Part shown: piece after piece, positions 40,401 to 55,400 of the stretch
Numbering within the stretch: position 1 is the stretch's first letter
How the letters are laid out: each line of letters opens with the position of its first letter
NCBI RefSeq assembly: GCF_037975245.1
Contig: NC_092568.1
Location: forward strand, 7,363,501 to 7,423,500
Reading direction: 5' to 3'
DNA length: 60,000 bases
Source of the DNA: Apostichopus japonicus
Lineage: Eukaryota; Echinodermata; Holothuroidea; Aspidochirotida; Stichopodidae
The notes under the pieces: generated by a model
Databases searched by the model: none
What the model was told of the DNA's origin: nothing
Seen by the model: only the letters and a program-made list of their open reading frames with translations
Program-made: the position numbers and the translations under genes

Positions 40401-43400
40401 TTAAACCTGGGGTTTTGCAGTAAATGCATACCAGAGTGCGCAGGAAAGATTTATTGAAAAAAATCAGAAAAACAGATTTCTAACTAGTTATTTGACAGGT
40501 GGTACTGTAATATTATTTTGTAAAATTCTAATGTAACAAAACCCAGGGTTTGATTCTCCTGAAACAGAGTCCTTGAAAAAAAGGTTAAAAGCAGAGAAGG
40601 TATTCATTTTATCACCTGCTATGGAGAGCCGTCTGAAGAGAGTGTCAACAAACTGTACGCTGGAAGGAATCTTGTTAAAATACAGTGAGTAGATCTGTAA
40701 ATGAATAAAACAAAGTAGTTTCCATGACAACAATCCAAGTAATATCAACACAGATCAATCTGAACAAACAATATAAGTTGTAGTTCTTTATTTATTACCA
40801 CCTCAAGAGAAGCCAAACCCAACCCATAGTCTTGGCATTAAATCCTGCAACCAATAACTCATCCAAACAGCTAAGAAATATCTTGCTCCATTTAGAAGAT
40901 GTCATGGTCTAAAAGTCTTATGTCAAAGGGTTGCCAGTTTTGTGATGTTGTGATTGTTATAGCAAAAAAGAAAAATATAATTTTTTTTTTTTTACAGTTT
41001 CCTTTTTCCTAACCATTTCTTTGTTTGATAATTTTGTATAAATTGTACTTGAAAATCAATTAATACCATAATTAATATTTAGCGTAAATCTTGAGAGGTG
41101 ACTTACCGCTATTAGCTGGTGGGTTTTCTTACAAATGAAGTCCATGTGAGGAAATGGATCTTGAGGGTTACCCAGGATTGAATTATACAACCACCGGTTG
41201 AAACAGGGTGGAAGAGTGGAATAACCGCTCGGCTCCGGCAATAGAACACGCTGGTCTGCGACGACCGAGAAAAGAAAATCAATTTTTAAAGATTATGTCA
41301 TTAGCTCAAAACATTTTTATATAACTTACATATTTTCACCAAAGCCATTGAATTGTCTTGATGCCAAGTTTTTCACAGGTATTTCTTGCCTTAAAGTGGA
41401 TGGGGGAGTGACTTTGAACACTTTAAACAAAATGTACAGTGTAAACCACCATTCTTAAGAAAGTTACTAAGATCCATACCGCACTGTACGAAATATCTTG
41501 AAAAGTACCCAAATCTATACACTTAAATTTGTGTAACTAAGTATAGAAGATTAATTATAACGTAATATGATATAATATAATATAATTTGAATATATGTTA
41601 GTCATTCTGACCATGGCATGTACTAATTTGAGGTTACAATCATAAGCCGGTTCCTAATTTACAGAATATAAACAGCTTCGTCAAACAGTTAAAATAATTG
41701 GTGAATTTAAATAGCAGATCATGGTTTCAGGAACATCATCATTCCTTTCACGGTTAAACTTGTCAAAAAAAAATGTAGATTTTGGTAAGAAACAGAAGTA
41801 TATACATACCAGGTTTAAGTTGTGAGTGTTCTTGTTCCATAATGGAGACCAAATGGGGGTGCAGACGACAGTAATGTTCCACATACTCAGACCAACCGAC
41901 ATCTCTAAATGACATTGGAAATAGGAAATATGAGCATCACACTAACAGTCAATTGTAGCACAGAAACAACCCACAAAGCAGTTTGCAAGTGACAAGTATT
42001 TAAGTTCATATCCTATACCCCATCACCTTACTCCCATCCCCCTACCAACTCTCTCTCAATTTGGTAAAGGTTTGGTGATATAACTTTCTCTCATAAAATA
42101 AAGAGAAACATGGTGTCTGAGTAAACCACATATTATCGCAGTAAAGTATATAATTACTCCACATTAGAGGATATACACAGGTTAAATTTCAAATATTTCT
42201 GATCTCAAGACATCTCTATATGACATTGGAAATAGGAAATATGAGCGTCACACTAATGGCCAATTGTAGCACAGAAACAACCCACAAAGCAGTTTGCAAT
42301 TGAAAAATATTTAAGTTCATATCCTACCCCCCCCCAACCCCACCCAACCAACCCCCTCTCTCTCAATTTGGTAAAGATTTGGTGATATAACTTTCATAAC
42401 ATAAAGAGAATCATGCCTTCTTAGTAACCCACATCTTATTGCAGTAAAGTATATAATTACTCCACAGTAGAGGATATACACAGGTTAAAAATCAAAATAT
42501 TTTTGATCTCAAGAAATACATTAAATTTTCTTTAATATATATTTTATATATGAGTTAGTATATGTCTTACAAACCATACTTTATCTTTGTGTTAAGGTCA
42601 TAACACCAATAACATTCGACATAACTCACAATAAAATGGAAGTTTGAATTACCCTGTGTCAAACAGGCACAGCTAGTGTGCATACTCTTGTCTTTCTACG
42701 CCAAAAGGAAAGAAGAATGTCAATTGTCTAAAATGTTGTAAAAATGAAAGTTTTATAGCCAAGGCCTTATCCAGTTGTAGATAAATTGACCAGACTGGAT
42801 CATAAAACTGCTAGAACTTACTTCGCTAACTGACAGGCTAAAGAGGCAACTTGTTCAGATGACTTGTGATGAAGTCGATGAAGTTTGGTCTCCTAGAAGA
42901 TAAAGAAAGAAAAGCTAGATGCAAAGTGTCTTAGGTTGTGAGTGCAATTAACCTATACACTACACTAACCAAGAAAGCAATAAAATAAATGATAGTTGCA
43001 TGTGGATCAATGATATATTTAGCGATAGATGCAACATAATTTATTGGATGAAAAAAACGATACAATGGATTCTTCCTTTCATCAATTGCCATCACTGTTT
43101 GAGTACTAGTTCGATAGGATTGGCGAAATCACAGACCTCCATACAAAAACCTGCTCTCACTGAAATTACCGCAACTTTTGTTGTTGTCATTTTCTGCCAA
43201 CTTGAGCAAACTGATGACTCCTTTAAATAATTTTGTTACGGCAGTAGCTACTAAAATCTATGAACAATGTAATACATTCGACTGTCCCATCAAATTTCAC
43301 TTGAAATATTGAAAAAAAATTGCATGCAAATTTTTAAATGTTCAACATGATTTGCTGTGATTAACGCTACTAAATAAGTGTCGTCTGTGAACATTGCACT

Positions 43401-46400
43401 GAAGATATGTCTGGATAAAGAATAGTTTAGAATGGAACAGAATAATTACTTAATTACTCAATTCTTAAAACTTATTTTAAAACCTTTAAGGCTGTCCCAC
43501 TGTTGAGTACTCATTTGGTAGGCTTGGTGAAATAGCTAACCAAATGTAAAACAGTGATATGAAAACCACTTCCTGCAAACTTGAGCAAACTGACAACTAC
43601 TTGAAGTACTTTTTTTAATTCCTTCGTACAACCCGACTAAACAATAGTTTCTCTGACGTGGTCAAGTAAAAAGCAAAAGGAAAATGCTCATCCCACACAA
43701 TTCCATTTATAAACCCTTTGGGTACCAGTCAAATGTTTTTTGTACTGCAGGACACAAAAACAGATAAGTTGTTTCTACATTTGATTCTTTTCTAAATACC
43801 TCATAAACAAGGTGAAGAACAAAAGCTACAGATGTTATATGATGAAACAATGGAGCTGATGAATCAATGGCAGGATTCACTTCCTCTTGTGCGACCTCTA
43901 CTTCCTGTTCCTTGACCTTGAGTTTTGACCTGGATGAGCTACTGTTTGGTAGATCCTCAGCCACTTGTTGATGGTAGCATGAACCTAGTAGGTATTCCCA
44001 GTCCTGTACGGCCAAAATAATTCATAATAAAAGTCAGGTATTCCTCACAAAATAAATATATTTCTTCAATAGTTATTTAATTTTGAAAGATTAACAAAGT
44101 TCTATATTATTTTGTAAAATGCTTTTGTAAGCTGCACCTCAGAAACATTCTTTGGACTTACAACATGGATTTCCTTTTTTTATAACTTTGTACAAGAAAA
44201 TTGAGCTCAAGTTTTTTTCCTTAAATTTTATACTAAAATATGATATCCAATATGTCAGACATGTTTTGTTTTTCCCTTTCCTAATGAAACAAGAACCAAA
44301 GCTAGTTCTCAAATAGTTTTATATCAATAATTAGACTACAACTTGCATATTAATCTCATTGTTCTATAGAAACAGATATTAATGCACAATGAAATGTCAT
44401 CAAATACCAAGCTGACTCTGAAATTTAATTTTAAAATTAAATTAAATTCATAAAATATATAAGAAGGTTAAAAATAAAATGACCTCTTTGACTAAAAATG
44501 GAGGAATCTTATTCTTGATAACATGTCATAGGTCATTCAATGTTTATGAACTTTATGTCAATTTAAAAAAAAACAATTTAATCAAATAACATATCATAAA
44601 AATTGTAATAACCTCGTCACATCCAGACGGTTTGTGCTTTTTGACTGTAACGGTCGGTGATGAAGATGAGCTGACACCCTGCTTGCAAAATTGAGAAAGA
44701 GAATACTTTAACAGACAATCATTACTTTTACAATACTTTATAATAAAATGAAAATGACAAAAAGAATGTGATTATTCAAAAAATTCTTGATGGAGGGCAC
44801 TTCAGTAACAAATGCTTGCTTGTTTGGTTTCCTGTTTAGTATTTCTTCTTCGTAATGTTTTGCTTCTCATTGTTGTGCAAGTCGCGATCGTTATAGTTGA
44901 ATAGTTTTATTGTATGTTTTGTCTCTGCGGTTGCACTGTATGTATTGATATTGTTATGTACTATTAAAACTAAAGATAAGAAAATATTAAATTGTGAGGC
45001 AATGATTGAGTTGTATTGTAATATTAAAGAACTCACAAAATTATCATGTTTATTTGTATCAATGTGAAATGAGTCAATAAAAGAGATGAAAAAACAAAAA
45101 ACAAATGCTTGTAAACATTGTCGTCTGCATTTTTTACTCTAACACTGGTATTACTCGTTCATTACCTGTCTGAACATTTCAAGTTGATTTACATTGTATC
45201 CCATCATTTGCAGTACACAACCGGCAAACTTCAACCACTCCGTCCCTCCGTCAGAGTTCCCTGGTGCATTATGGGTAGTGTACCATTTGGTAGCCAGCTG
45301 CATCGCTACTTCCCGGGGAAGATTCTTCTTCAGTGCATCTAGGCACAATTTCACTGAATGAGAGTGATAAATGAATATTCAAAGATTTTGCCCTGTTACA
45401 TATGCATGAACCTTCCCCCTCATCATATGCATTAATGCTTCCCAAATATAATCCCAAATATATTTTTGTCATACGAGCATTCATGACCAGTTTACGCCCG
45501 GACAGTATACATGAATAAATCACTTTTCATTTTATACATAATTTCTTCTAAGTGAACAGCCATTTCCATGACAACACTTGCAAAATCCACTCAAAGTTGG
45601 AAACTTAGTCTAGATCTGTGAAATAGCCTCTACAGGGCTTTACAACCTGTTCTTGTCAATGTTCACACAAAACTCTCAGTGATCAGCATTAATCAATATG
45701 CAACTTTCCTAACATCAAGTTCTAACACTTTAGTGGTACACATAGCTTCTACGTATATATATCACTACTTTAATTGTCACTTGAAAGAAGGATGATTTGC
45801 TCAATAACTTTAACTATAATTTGCTTTAACTATAATTTGGTTTAATACTTGCAACATAGGTGAGTTAAATCTTTCAGCATCTAGACATCACTATGATGGA
45901 CACAGCCATCTTGGTTTTAAATGCTTGGTGATACCAAAAAAAAACATATCAAACTATTCTCTTTTTGCACTGCAGTCAACAGAAATCTGTCCTTAAGGAT
46001 GAGCAACCACCAAACAGTCAAATGCTTCCAACAGTAGATGGGAAATCAACATGTTTGTCTACAACTTTGTAAATTTTCTTTACAACTTACCGACTGGGGA
46101 CGTTGTAAAGGGTGGAATGCTGGTCCTAAGCAGTGTGCCACCACTACAGACCTGGATCAAAGAAACAAAGCCACAGTTCCATGTTAACATCATGTTGTAC
46201 GAAGAAAGATGAAAATCATATTAGGCCATCATGATGAAATTTTGACATAGTAAGATGATATACTAGTCTTAAGATGGGCAAAATGCAACTCATGAGCAAA
46301 TTTTGTAAACTTTCTGCAAGAGGGTATTTAAAACATTATTTGATGTTGCCTGCTGAATTCTAGCAAGGAAACACACAAGACTTGTCTACTCTGGGATAGT

Positions 46401-49400
46401 TTGTAAATCTGGCATATTTTTGATACAATAATTCAACACAGCCTCTGAAGAAGATCCTGCTAGGATCGAAACGTCAGGCCAACTTACTTTTACACATTCT
46501 GTTACACAGGCTCTCTAGTGGATAAGCAGTTTGCTAACAGTTTTAGTTTAGTTTAATAATTCAACATAGCATATGGATTATGAGCATGTAGGACCTTCTG
46601 TTCTTTTATTTACCATGTATTGTAAATAATCCATTTTTTTCCACAGGATTAGATAAATTCACAAGTAAGGGACCTGCAGAATTGATATAAAATTTCACTA
46701 CCGCCCAGGTCATCAGTTTTTATTGCCATCTCAGTATTAGTTTATATCCTTAAACCTTGCAGGATAGTTTAAATTTAGCCATTGAAACAAACTGTAGTTA
46801 GATACATAACAGGTCGTACCACCAAGCTAAATCAGCCGTTTTGATGCATTGGTTGCTGAAATAATATTTTGGTCGTTGTTGGTGTATTGTTCCATTTGTT
46901 GCTATAGTTACACAAGTTGATCAAGGCAGTCTTTCAAATGAGTAAGCAGCAACATCAAGTATTTCTTTGTATTGTTTTAATGTACAGTTTCTTTACATGA
47001 CAATGTTAGCAGCAAGAAATGCAGTCAGATGGAAGCATTAATTAATTCCAACATGTATCTTCTATAAAACATTTGACAAAATTATACTGTTGCACACACA
47101 GCGTATATGATATATTTCTGCATGCATTGTCACTGATGTGTTCCATTTGTTTCCAAAATTATATTCCATTTGTTGCTAAAGTTACACAAAACTATACTGT
47201 TGCACACACAGAGTATATGATATTTTGCACATACAGACTATATGTTATTATCTCACCAAGGTAAACTGATCTCCCAATGCATCTCGGAGAGATTTGATGG
47301 TCCTCCCCATCCCAGGGGAGGAGAACGATAGATCGTCCGAGAGTATAGAGCTGTCCATATTTACAGAGAGGTCAACTCCTACCGGCGAGAGCAGCATCAC
47401 CTAACAATCGAGTAACAAAACAATACAGTAATTAAATAGTTAATAACATTATATAATTCCAGTTCAACTGGTATGGAGAGATTGAGTGATGGATTGGTAC
47501 AGGGGTACAACATGGAACTGATTCCTGATACAAAACCCACCAGACTAATGGAAATTGGAACTGAATGGTGGTGAATACTGGAGTGGGTTTTGTGGATTTA
47601 TGTCATTCACTTATGGATTCAAGAAAACTTTAATTTCTATGACTCAGTTTTTTAGGCGCTATAATTGTAGTTTAATAGTTAACCACCTTCAATATATGGT
47701 GGTCTGCTTCTGATGGGGAATGGAGGGGGGAGTGGGAAGGATTGAAGGGGTAACCACTCTTGTCTGTTTGGCTCCAAATATCTTCTGAACAGTCACTTAA
47801 ATGTCAATAGGAGAAGACTCAATATTAACCAGTGTTCATTAATCCACATCATTGATAGAGTTTCTACTTGAGTCACTGTATAAATTTGAGAATAACCACA
47901 AAAATATATATATATATACCTTAAAAATCATTATATTGGTGCAAATATTTACAAATACAAATGATCTTATTTTTTACTGCAGGAATAGAAAGTAGAGCTC
48001 ACCTGGTCGTCCTGCGTGTGGACAAAATTTGAACTCGAAGGTGTACCCGTCAAAATGTGACTATCCAAAGGGGTGCTGGGCCTGGGTAAACCTGGGGCAA
48101 CGATTCTATTTGACAGGACTTGATGTATTCCAGGCACCAGGATTCGACTGATCTGGACGAGTACGAAGGTTCGAAACGTTGGTATGAATACACACAAACA
48201 GTGTTTGTGATTGTAACTCTGATTTATAACATTTTAACCTTCGTTGTTCATCATCCTTTGACTACCTTGACTTTTTAATTTTATTTCTTAAGAAGGAAAA
48301 TGTATCACGAATGAAGACAAGTAAGCAGTTGACCTTTAAACATGTTGAAAGTTATCATCAAAACTGCTGTGTGTTTCCTTACCAACAAGTTCAGTGGTTT
48401 ACATAGGACCACAATATAACATTGCTATTAGTGCAACAAATGACAAAATGCAATTTATGTCCAAAGTTTCTATTAAATATAGTCAAGAATGTTGAAAGTA
48501 CTACGGACACCGATATTCAGATATTCAGTACATTTATTATGAGTGGTCATTTCATTCAAAAACTGTTGAAATTTTTCAAATTTTTGCTCATATTTATTCT
48601 AAAACTATAATTGATAGATTTTGATTGCTGCAGGTATTTTCATGATTTCTAATACCTATTAGAGTGATTAGGACAATATTGTTCATAGGTGTCCATAGAC
48701 CTTTAATGAACTCTACTCCAAATCAATCTATATCATAAACCGAGGGTTGCCACACTTTCTTGGATATAAACTTCCAAGACAAAGTCAAGAAATTTCATAA
48801 CATTTTGCAGAGAACATGTCTGCATTTATGTCTTTCACACATTTTCTGGAGGAACAATTTAAGAAATTGATCATATCTCTATTACATTTCAATGACCTTT
48901 GGCTGTTTAACTCGTTTTCCATGACCTTTCAAGTATTTTCCCTGTCATATTTTTCTCTCTCTTCAATCATTTTGTCGTTATCTTGCCCAACAAAGTTATT
49001 TTTTTTTTCTGTTAACATCTCAAAATCTAATCAGAAACATTTCTTTACTATTTCCCCCCACCCCCCACAAAAAAAAACCCTCAGGAGAAAAACATCTTGC
49101 AGATTTTTCTTACTTTCACCAATCCGGTGTAAAGCACCAAGGAGCTTGATGTGTCAAGAACAATTAACATATTCATGGTCTGAAAAGAAGAAAGAAAGAA
49201 AGACGAGATTTAAAATAAAATAAACCTAAAATTCGGATCTAATTAATTTGAGAAATAACCACGAGGAGCATGTATGTATCTAATAATCTCTTCTGCTAAA
49301 ATGAGTCACCAAGGATACCATCATTGAAGAAATTGCAGTTTCATTTTTAGTACTTTCGTTGTCAATTATTAACAGCAATTTGCAATTACCGGAAGATATC

Positions 49401-52400
49401 TGAAAATGTCACTTTGCCACTAATTTACAGCAGGAAATGAAGAAAGGAAAACAAAATATTATATCTACATAAATAAAGGTAAAAATGCCAGTGAAATACT
49501 GACAGGATTGGATGAGAAACAAGGCAAATCTATGTTCATAAACAGAGAGCTAGGAAAGTAATATCAAGTTGCAATGTAATTATATTTCATCATTTTCTGC
49601 AAAAGCTGACAGCCCTTTTGTATCCTCTGCATTCTTGCCCCTCCTCCTCCCCCGCCCCCCCCCCCATTATAAAAAGTGCAGGAATTTGTTACTGTATAGA
49701 TTCTGTACAAGAGTGCTCATTGGCTCATAGGATGAGATTATGCTTCTATAATGATGAAAATATTTTGTTTCACTAAACTTGTCTTACTGGGAAGTCAGAA
49801 CCGGTTGAAGAGGGAGGGAGGGGAGGGGGGGAAGGTGACAGGGAAATTAAAGACACTTCTTTACTCACATCGAGAGGTTCGGCATCGAGCGCTGGTACGT
49901 TGGTGACGCTACCAAAGATCAACTGACTTTTATCATTACTGGCACTGAATTTGAGACATCTCAGCTGTTGGTGCTGTCGCACCAAGAAACACAGGTACTT
50001 CTGTTCGCATAGATCCCGAGTTATGAACACCTTGGAAGCTCTACTTAGAACACCCTCTCCTCTACACGACATCGTGAGATAAGAAAGATGAATATGTGGT
50101 CAAAATTTGAAATGTTCACTTTGATATTTAAATGTACTGTCTTATTTTTTATGTACAACTGTGTTTGCTTCTAGAGAACTGTATTAATCTAATCAAACAA
50201 CATGTACAGGTATTAACAAAGTCTGACAAATATATTGTAATGCTACATCACAAATAACAAATAGTCATGTTTGACAAACAGTGGATGTGTATGATATCAA
50301 CTGGAAATTTTTAATGTAGGCACATGTATTAAGGGGGGGGGGGTAGGAGGGGGAAGAGAAGGGTTAGTAAATATATACCACATTGTTCTCAGTATGGGAA
50401 CAAGAACTTTGCAAGGGACAATTTCAACTACCTAGATGGTTGGTCCACACAACAAACTGTAACTACCTTGATTCTCAGTTAAGGCTTGCCGGTATAACCA
50501 TATATGGGGAAAGGGGATGAAGGGGTTGGGAGGTGGAAGGGGTTGGGAGGTGGAAGAAGGGGTTGGGAAGTGGAAGAAGGGGTCATGACAGAAAGATATC
50601 CATGCAGCTACAAATACTACTAATACTACTCCTTTGTAATTTTCATTTACCTGCCACTAGATTCTGTCCATCCTAGCTCCAGGCAAAGGTCAGGGGTCAA
50701 TGGTTCGTTGATGTCCGCACACGGCGTAGCGAGGATGCTCATTACCGGAGAGTACGCCGTACCCAAAGATGAACGACTTTTGCAGTAGGCCGGTGTCACA
50801 TGACCACCAAGAGATGATTGCGATATGCTGGAAAAAAAATGAATGAAAAACAGGATATTTCATGATTGTTTTGCACAAGAGTACTAAAGGTAATTTCTTC
50901 TTGCGACGGTAATCCATAGCCCAGACAGATGTGTCTGTGAGTGTGGGCAGGTAGGTACCACCCATTGTAAAGTACAACCTTGTACAACTGAAGTGGTATC
51001 AAAGTTAACAACATTGCAGAAATTACAAAAGGGCAGGATAATTTATTAGTTAAGCACAGGACTTGTTCTCCTTTTTGGATCAATCCTTGTGGATCCCTCT
51101 CTAGCTAATAAATTGTTTGCTTTTTCAAATTTTGTTAATAAATTTCCCAGTCACGTACCCTGTTGCTGATTTTCACTTTAAAAGTGTAAAGGCTGTGTTT
51201 AGGAGCTGCTGCCTTCATAATCGAGATGCTACATTTTTTATCTTCCTTTCTTTTGCTTATAGAAAAGTTGAACAAAAGGAGACACTTAGTGTGTGTTAGT
51301 ATGTAAAAGCCTCCTGTTTGACAGAAAACATGTTTTAGCTGCTTCGTGAACTGTACACCTGCCAAGCACACATTTTGGACATAGGGTTTTTCAAAGAGAT
51401 TTTTGAAGACAAAATGTTTACTTTTTGACAGCAGATGCTGCGGGAGTGTGAGGTCTTGAGGTCGTCATAGGTGAGGCAGCTCTACTTGATGTATACTGAT
51501 GTCGGAACGATGCCGGAGAAAAGGCAGCAGACGAGATGCTCGAGGCACTCAGACGAGATTGGGCACTAGAGCTAAGACCGGCCAGGGTACCGGAACTCTG
51601 AGTGCCCCTTGGTGTGGCTACAAATGAGGGCAGCAGAGCACTACCTGCAGTCGAGTCAAGCAACTTCATAGCAGTGTTAATTTCCTAGAAGAAGTAAATA
51701 AAAGTCAATCAAAGTAAATAAAACAAATAAGGGAAGAAAAGATTATCAAGTTAGAAAAAAAAAAGAAATTGGTCATTGGTGATGGCATGAAAGTATGTAA
51801 ATTCCAAAGAGAAATCATGTTCCCCAGAAATGCAGTACATGTGGTAAGTTTAATTCCAAAATCAATATCACTGATGGCACATCATCAACACACAAATGTG
51901 GATAAAGTTAGCAAAGGGCCATAAAGAAAAAAAAATGACAGCGTGCAGACTACAGGGTTCAACCCAAAATGTTGGGTTACAAAATGCTTTTCTGAAGGTA
52001 AACTGGACTTTTCAACTGCCCGAAAATTCAGCTACAGTTTGCGAAGCTGGCCGAGGAAGATCGATCAGGTAGTCCATAGTCAAAGCTTGTTTTTAATTCA
52101 TTCTGAGCAATGATTCTGAGGGGTGGGGGGGGAGGGGAGGTCTGGTGGGTCATGCCTGGGTCCTTATGGAAGAACTTGCATCGTACCGGTTAGTTTGTGG
52201 ATCGCTCCCACGGAAGCATTGTCCTTAGTGTTGACCTCCTCTGTGATGATGTCATGCTATGCTTCCCATAACAACTCAGTCTACTAGGATGTACCAATCA
52301 AGTACATTACAAACAATGCAGATAAAGTTCAATATTTGTGGAAATTTCTGATTTTCTCTTTACATATGATGATAACTCCTTTGACAATGTATCTGGATGA

Positions 52401-55400
52401 TAATTTTTCTTTTTGAAATACTGAATGAAGTTAGTAGGTACTTGCTTATGACATTCATTTGGTGATAAAACCCGAGAATGGGTTGTATAAAGAGCTAACA
52501 AATTTCTGTATTTCTTCTTTTCTAAAAAATCAACTTCTACTACTTGAATATCCCTTTCATCAAATTGCTAACATAATCAAAATTTTGAATGCTTATTACT
52601 TACATCACTTTTAGTCTGTCGCAAGGACCAGACCAAATGAAGCCCCAATGAGAGGTCAAAGGTCACCACTATATCTGGATCAGTATTAGAGAAGATGACA
52701 TTCTGTGCTGCATCTTGCATAAACTGTAATTTTCCTGAACCTGTAAAAATTTAAAAAAAATTTAGGTAACCAGGAGCTCATCAAAATTGTTATGGATGAG
52801 ATAGAAGAAAAGAGATGAATTCATTTACTACATGTGTACATAAATCTTGAATATGCACTGAACAGAAAAGATATTCACATTATGACCACAGTTAGATATA
52901 AATTTTAAGTTATATCTGAAAAAGGCATTTCTGTCCACAAAAGAATGCAGTTCCTTCATTTATTTCCAACACAGATATGGATAATGAGTCTGGTTACATA
53001 TTTTATTCCTCGTATTCAAAGTGTGAGTCACGACACTTTTTACGGTGGCCAAAAAATTAAGTGGGGTAAAATTGCAAATATATTTGTAGAAAAACAAAAT
53101 TGGAAAACACATTGCATATAAATTATTTTCAAGAGTTTCTTTGCATGAATTCTTTGCAACTAAGTTCCCTTCATCATACAAAATCAAATTCTCAAAGGGA
53201 AGGTGGCACCCTCCCCTCACTAGACCCCTTCCCAGGCCACATCTGCCACTGGTGGGTTGCCAATGTGAGGAATATGAAAATTGGGGTCACCAAGCCGAAA
53301 AAGTTTGAATACCTTATATGATACAATCATCACTTCCTGTACAATGTTGCACAAAAAGTACCATATTTTTAAAGGTTAAGCTACCTTGCTTAAATTATAT
53401 GAAACGCAATACCATGGTTAAACAGTACAGAGCAGTTACCATTTACATTGTAAATATACAACAGTCCCAAACTGAAAAAAACACAATTAATGAGTGAATA
53501 ACACAATTGCTAGATTCATATATCAGTTCTCAAATGTGCCAAAAAGAAAGGAATAAATAGTGGAACTAAATTAAATGGTACACATGGCCATGAAGATTTG
53601 ATGTTTAGCAGGTTTTGATTTTTTCACATGCATTCAATATGTTTTATATCAGACAACACCATTTTCACTGTAAATAGCTTCGTAGAGACCTGAAACATTA
53701 AATCATCCCCAGCCATACCCTATCATAGCCAATTTTGCTGTAACTTACCTCCAGTTTTGGCTAACATCGGTGAGGGTTCATCCAGAGGATGTTTCAAGCT
53801 GAAGAGAGTTGGTAACTCCTTGGCTTGGCTGAGAGGTAAGAAAGATTGGGATTAGCTCAGCAGACCACATATATACCACAAATCAAATTTTAATACTCTT
53901 AGCACTTTATTTGGTGATGTAATAGATGACATTGCAACACTTATAAAAAGGTAATTTGGATGCTTCTTCAAGCTGCAACTCTCTGCTCCTTCATTAACAA
54001 ATCAGAAATCATAGCACTTGCCACCTCCCTCAAAAGAAATAGCTACAACAGTATGGCAACCAATTAACGGCTGTAAAGCTCAGTTGATAGTAGAGTATAG
54101 GACTTGTAATGCTGAAGTCACTGGCTATTACTTCTGTTCTAGCCAAACATTTCTTTGTGCTTTTATCTTTAATTTTTTTTCTATAAATTCCCAGTCATTT
54201 TTTACCCTCGCATATTTGCTTATATAATTTAAATATTCCAATTCCAATGCATATACATGGATGCAGACGAATCCATATGTAAAACAACTGAAAATGAAAT
54301 CTGAGCAGACTGAATGCTCACCTTGCACTTCCAGAAATATCTTTCTTTGTTAGAGCTCTTTCAATTAACAGTTTCCCATCGATTGGCCAGACGTTCTTGA
54401 CCTGCATTTAAAGAGAGGTGAATACAACTATCAAACTAAGAAAGAATTAATTCTGTGAAAGGCTCACTAATCAAGTAGAATGCTCTCGTCATATATAATA
54501 TCCATTTTTGGTTCGGAGGAAAAACACAGAAAGGAAGAAACAGCCTGGGTCCAGCTGGCTTAAACCACAGAAACAATTGGTAATTTTGTCAAATATCCAT
54601 ATCCCCCTTCCTCTTCTCCTTCTCTTACCCCCAACCCAACACATCAAGTTCAGCCAAATCTGGCTACATCATTGAATTGTACCTGTCAGAAACTGGGTGC
54701 AAATGCTCCCTTAAACTTAATCCACATCCTGATTCTGAGCTGATGCAGTTGGGCTAATATGAATCAACACAAATCTATGAGAAATGTTCAAGTTAGGTTA
54801 CCAGTGGTTGCACTAAGGATCCTAAACTGAAACTGTGTTGATGGGCCGTGGCAGTCCTGTAAATCATATTCTCTTATTACTTGAGGTTCACAAGAAGGTA
54901 TCAAGCTATTTTAAACTTTTCACATTTATTCCATAGCATGACAATTCACATAACTGAACAACTTTTCTTTCTTTCTGAATAATCAAGAGAGAACAACACC
55001 CCCCTCTCCCCCCCCCATCCCCAAAGAAAATGTGAGCAAACCTCTACATACACATTTTCGAGTTAACAAACAAAGTGTTTTTCTTTTACTTCAAACAGTC
55101 AAACATTGAAATAGTCTCACTTACCATAAAAGGAAGACTGCAGTAATATTCCTCCCCGGAATCTGCGATGACTGTCAGCCCAATATCGTGAACGATGCAT
55201 ATTGACGGAACCTGGATCTCTGTTAGGTGAAGACAAACAATGACAGTTAATGCCAGTCCAAATAAAAATGGTAACTGCATCTTTGTGAACAATCATTTAC
55301 AATTTTGTAATACAAGTATTACTTCACTTGAAATAATCTCTGTGGTTCACAAACAAACATTCACCAATAGAGCAACATTTGTTTTGACAGTGTCAGACAC

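Noticed and set aside
49773-50072. ATG at the left of exon v9 as an alternative ANAPC1 start
   Set aside because: It lies before a good acceptor (GTGTAG), and exon v8 joins in phase with family-like sequence.
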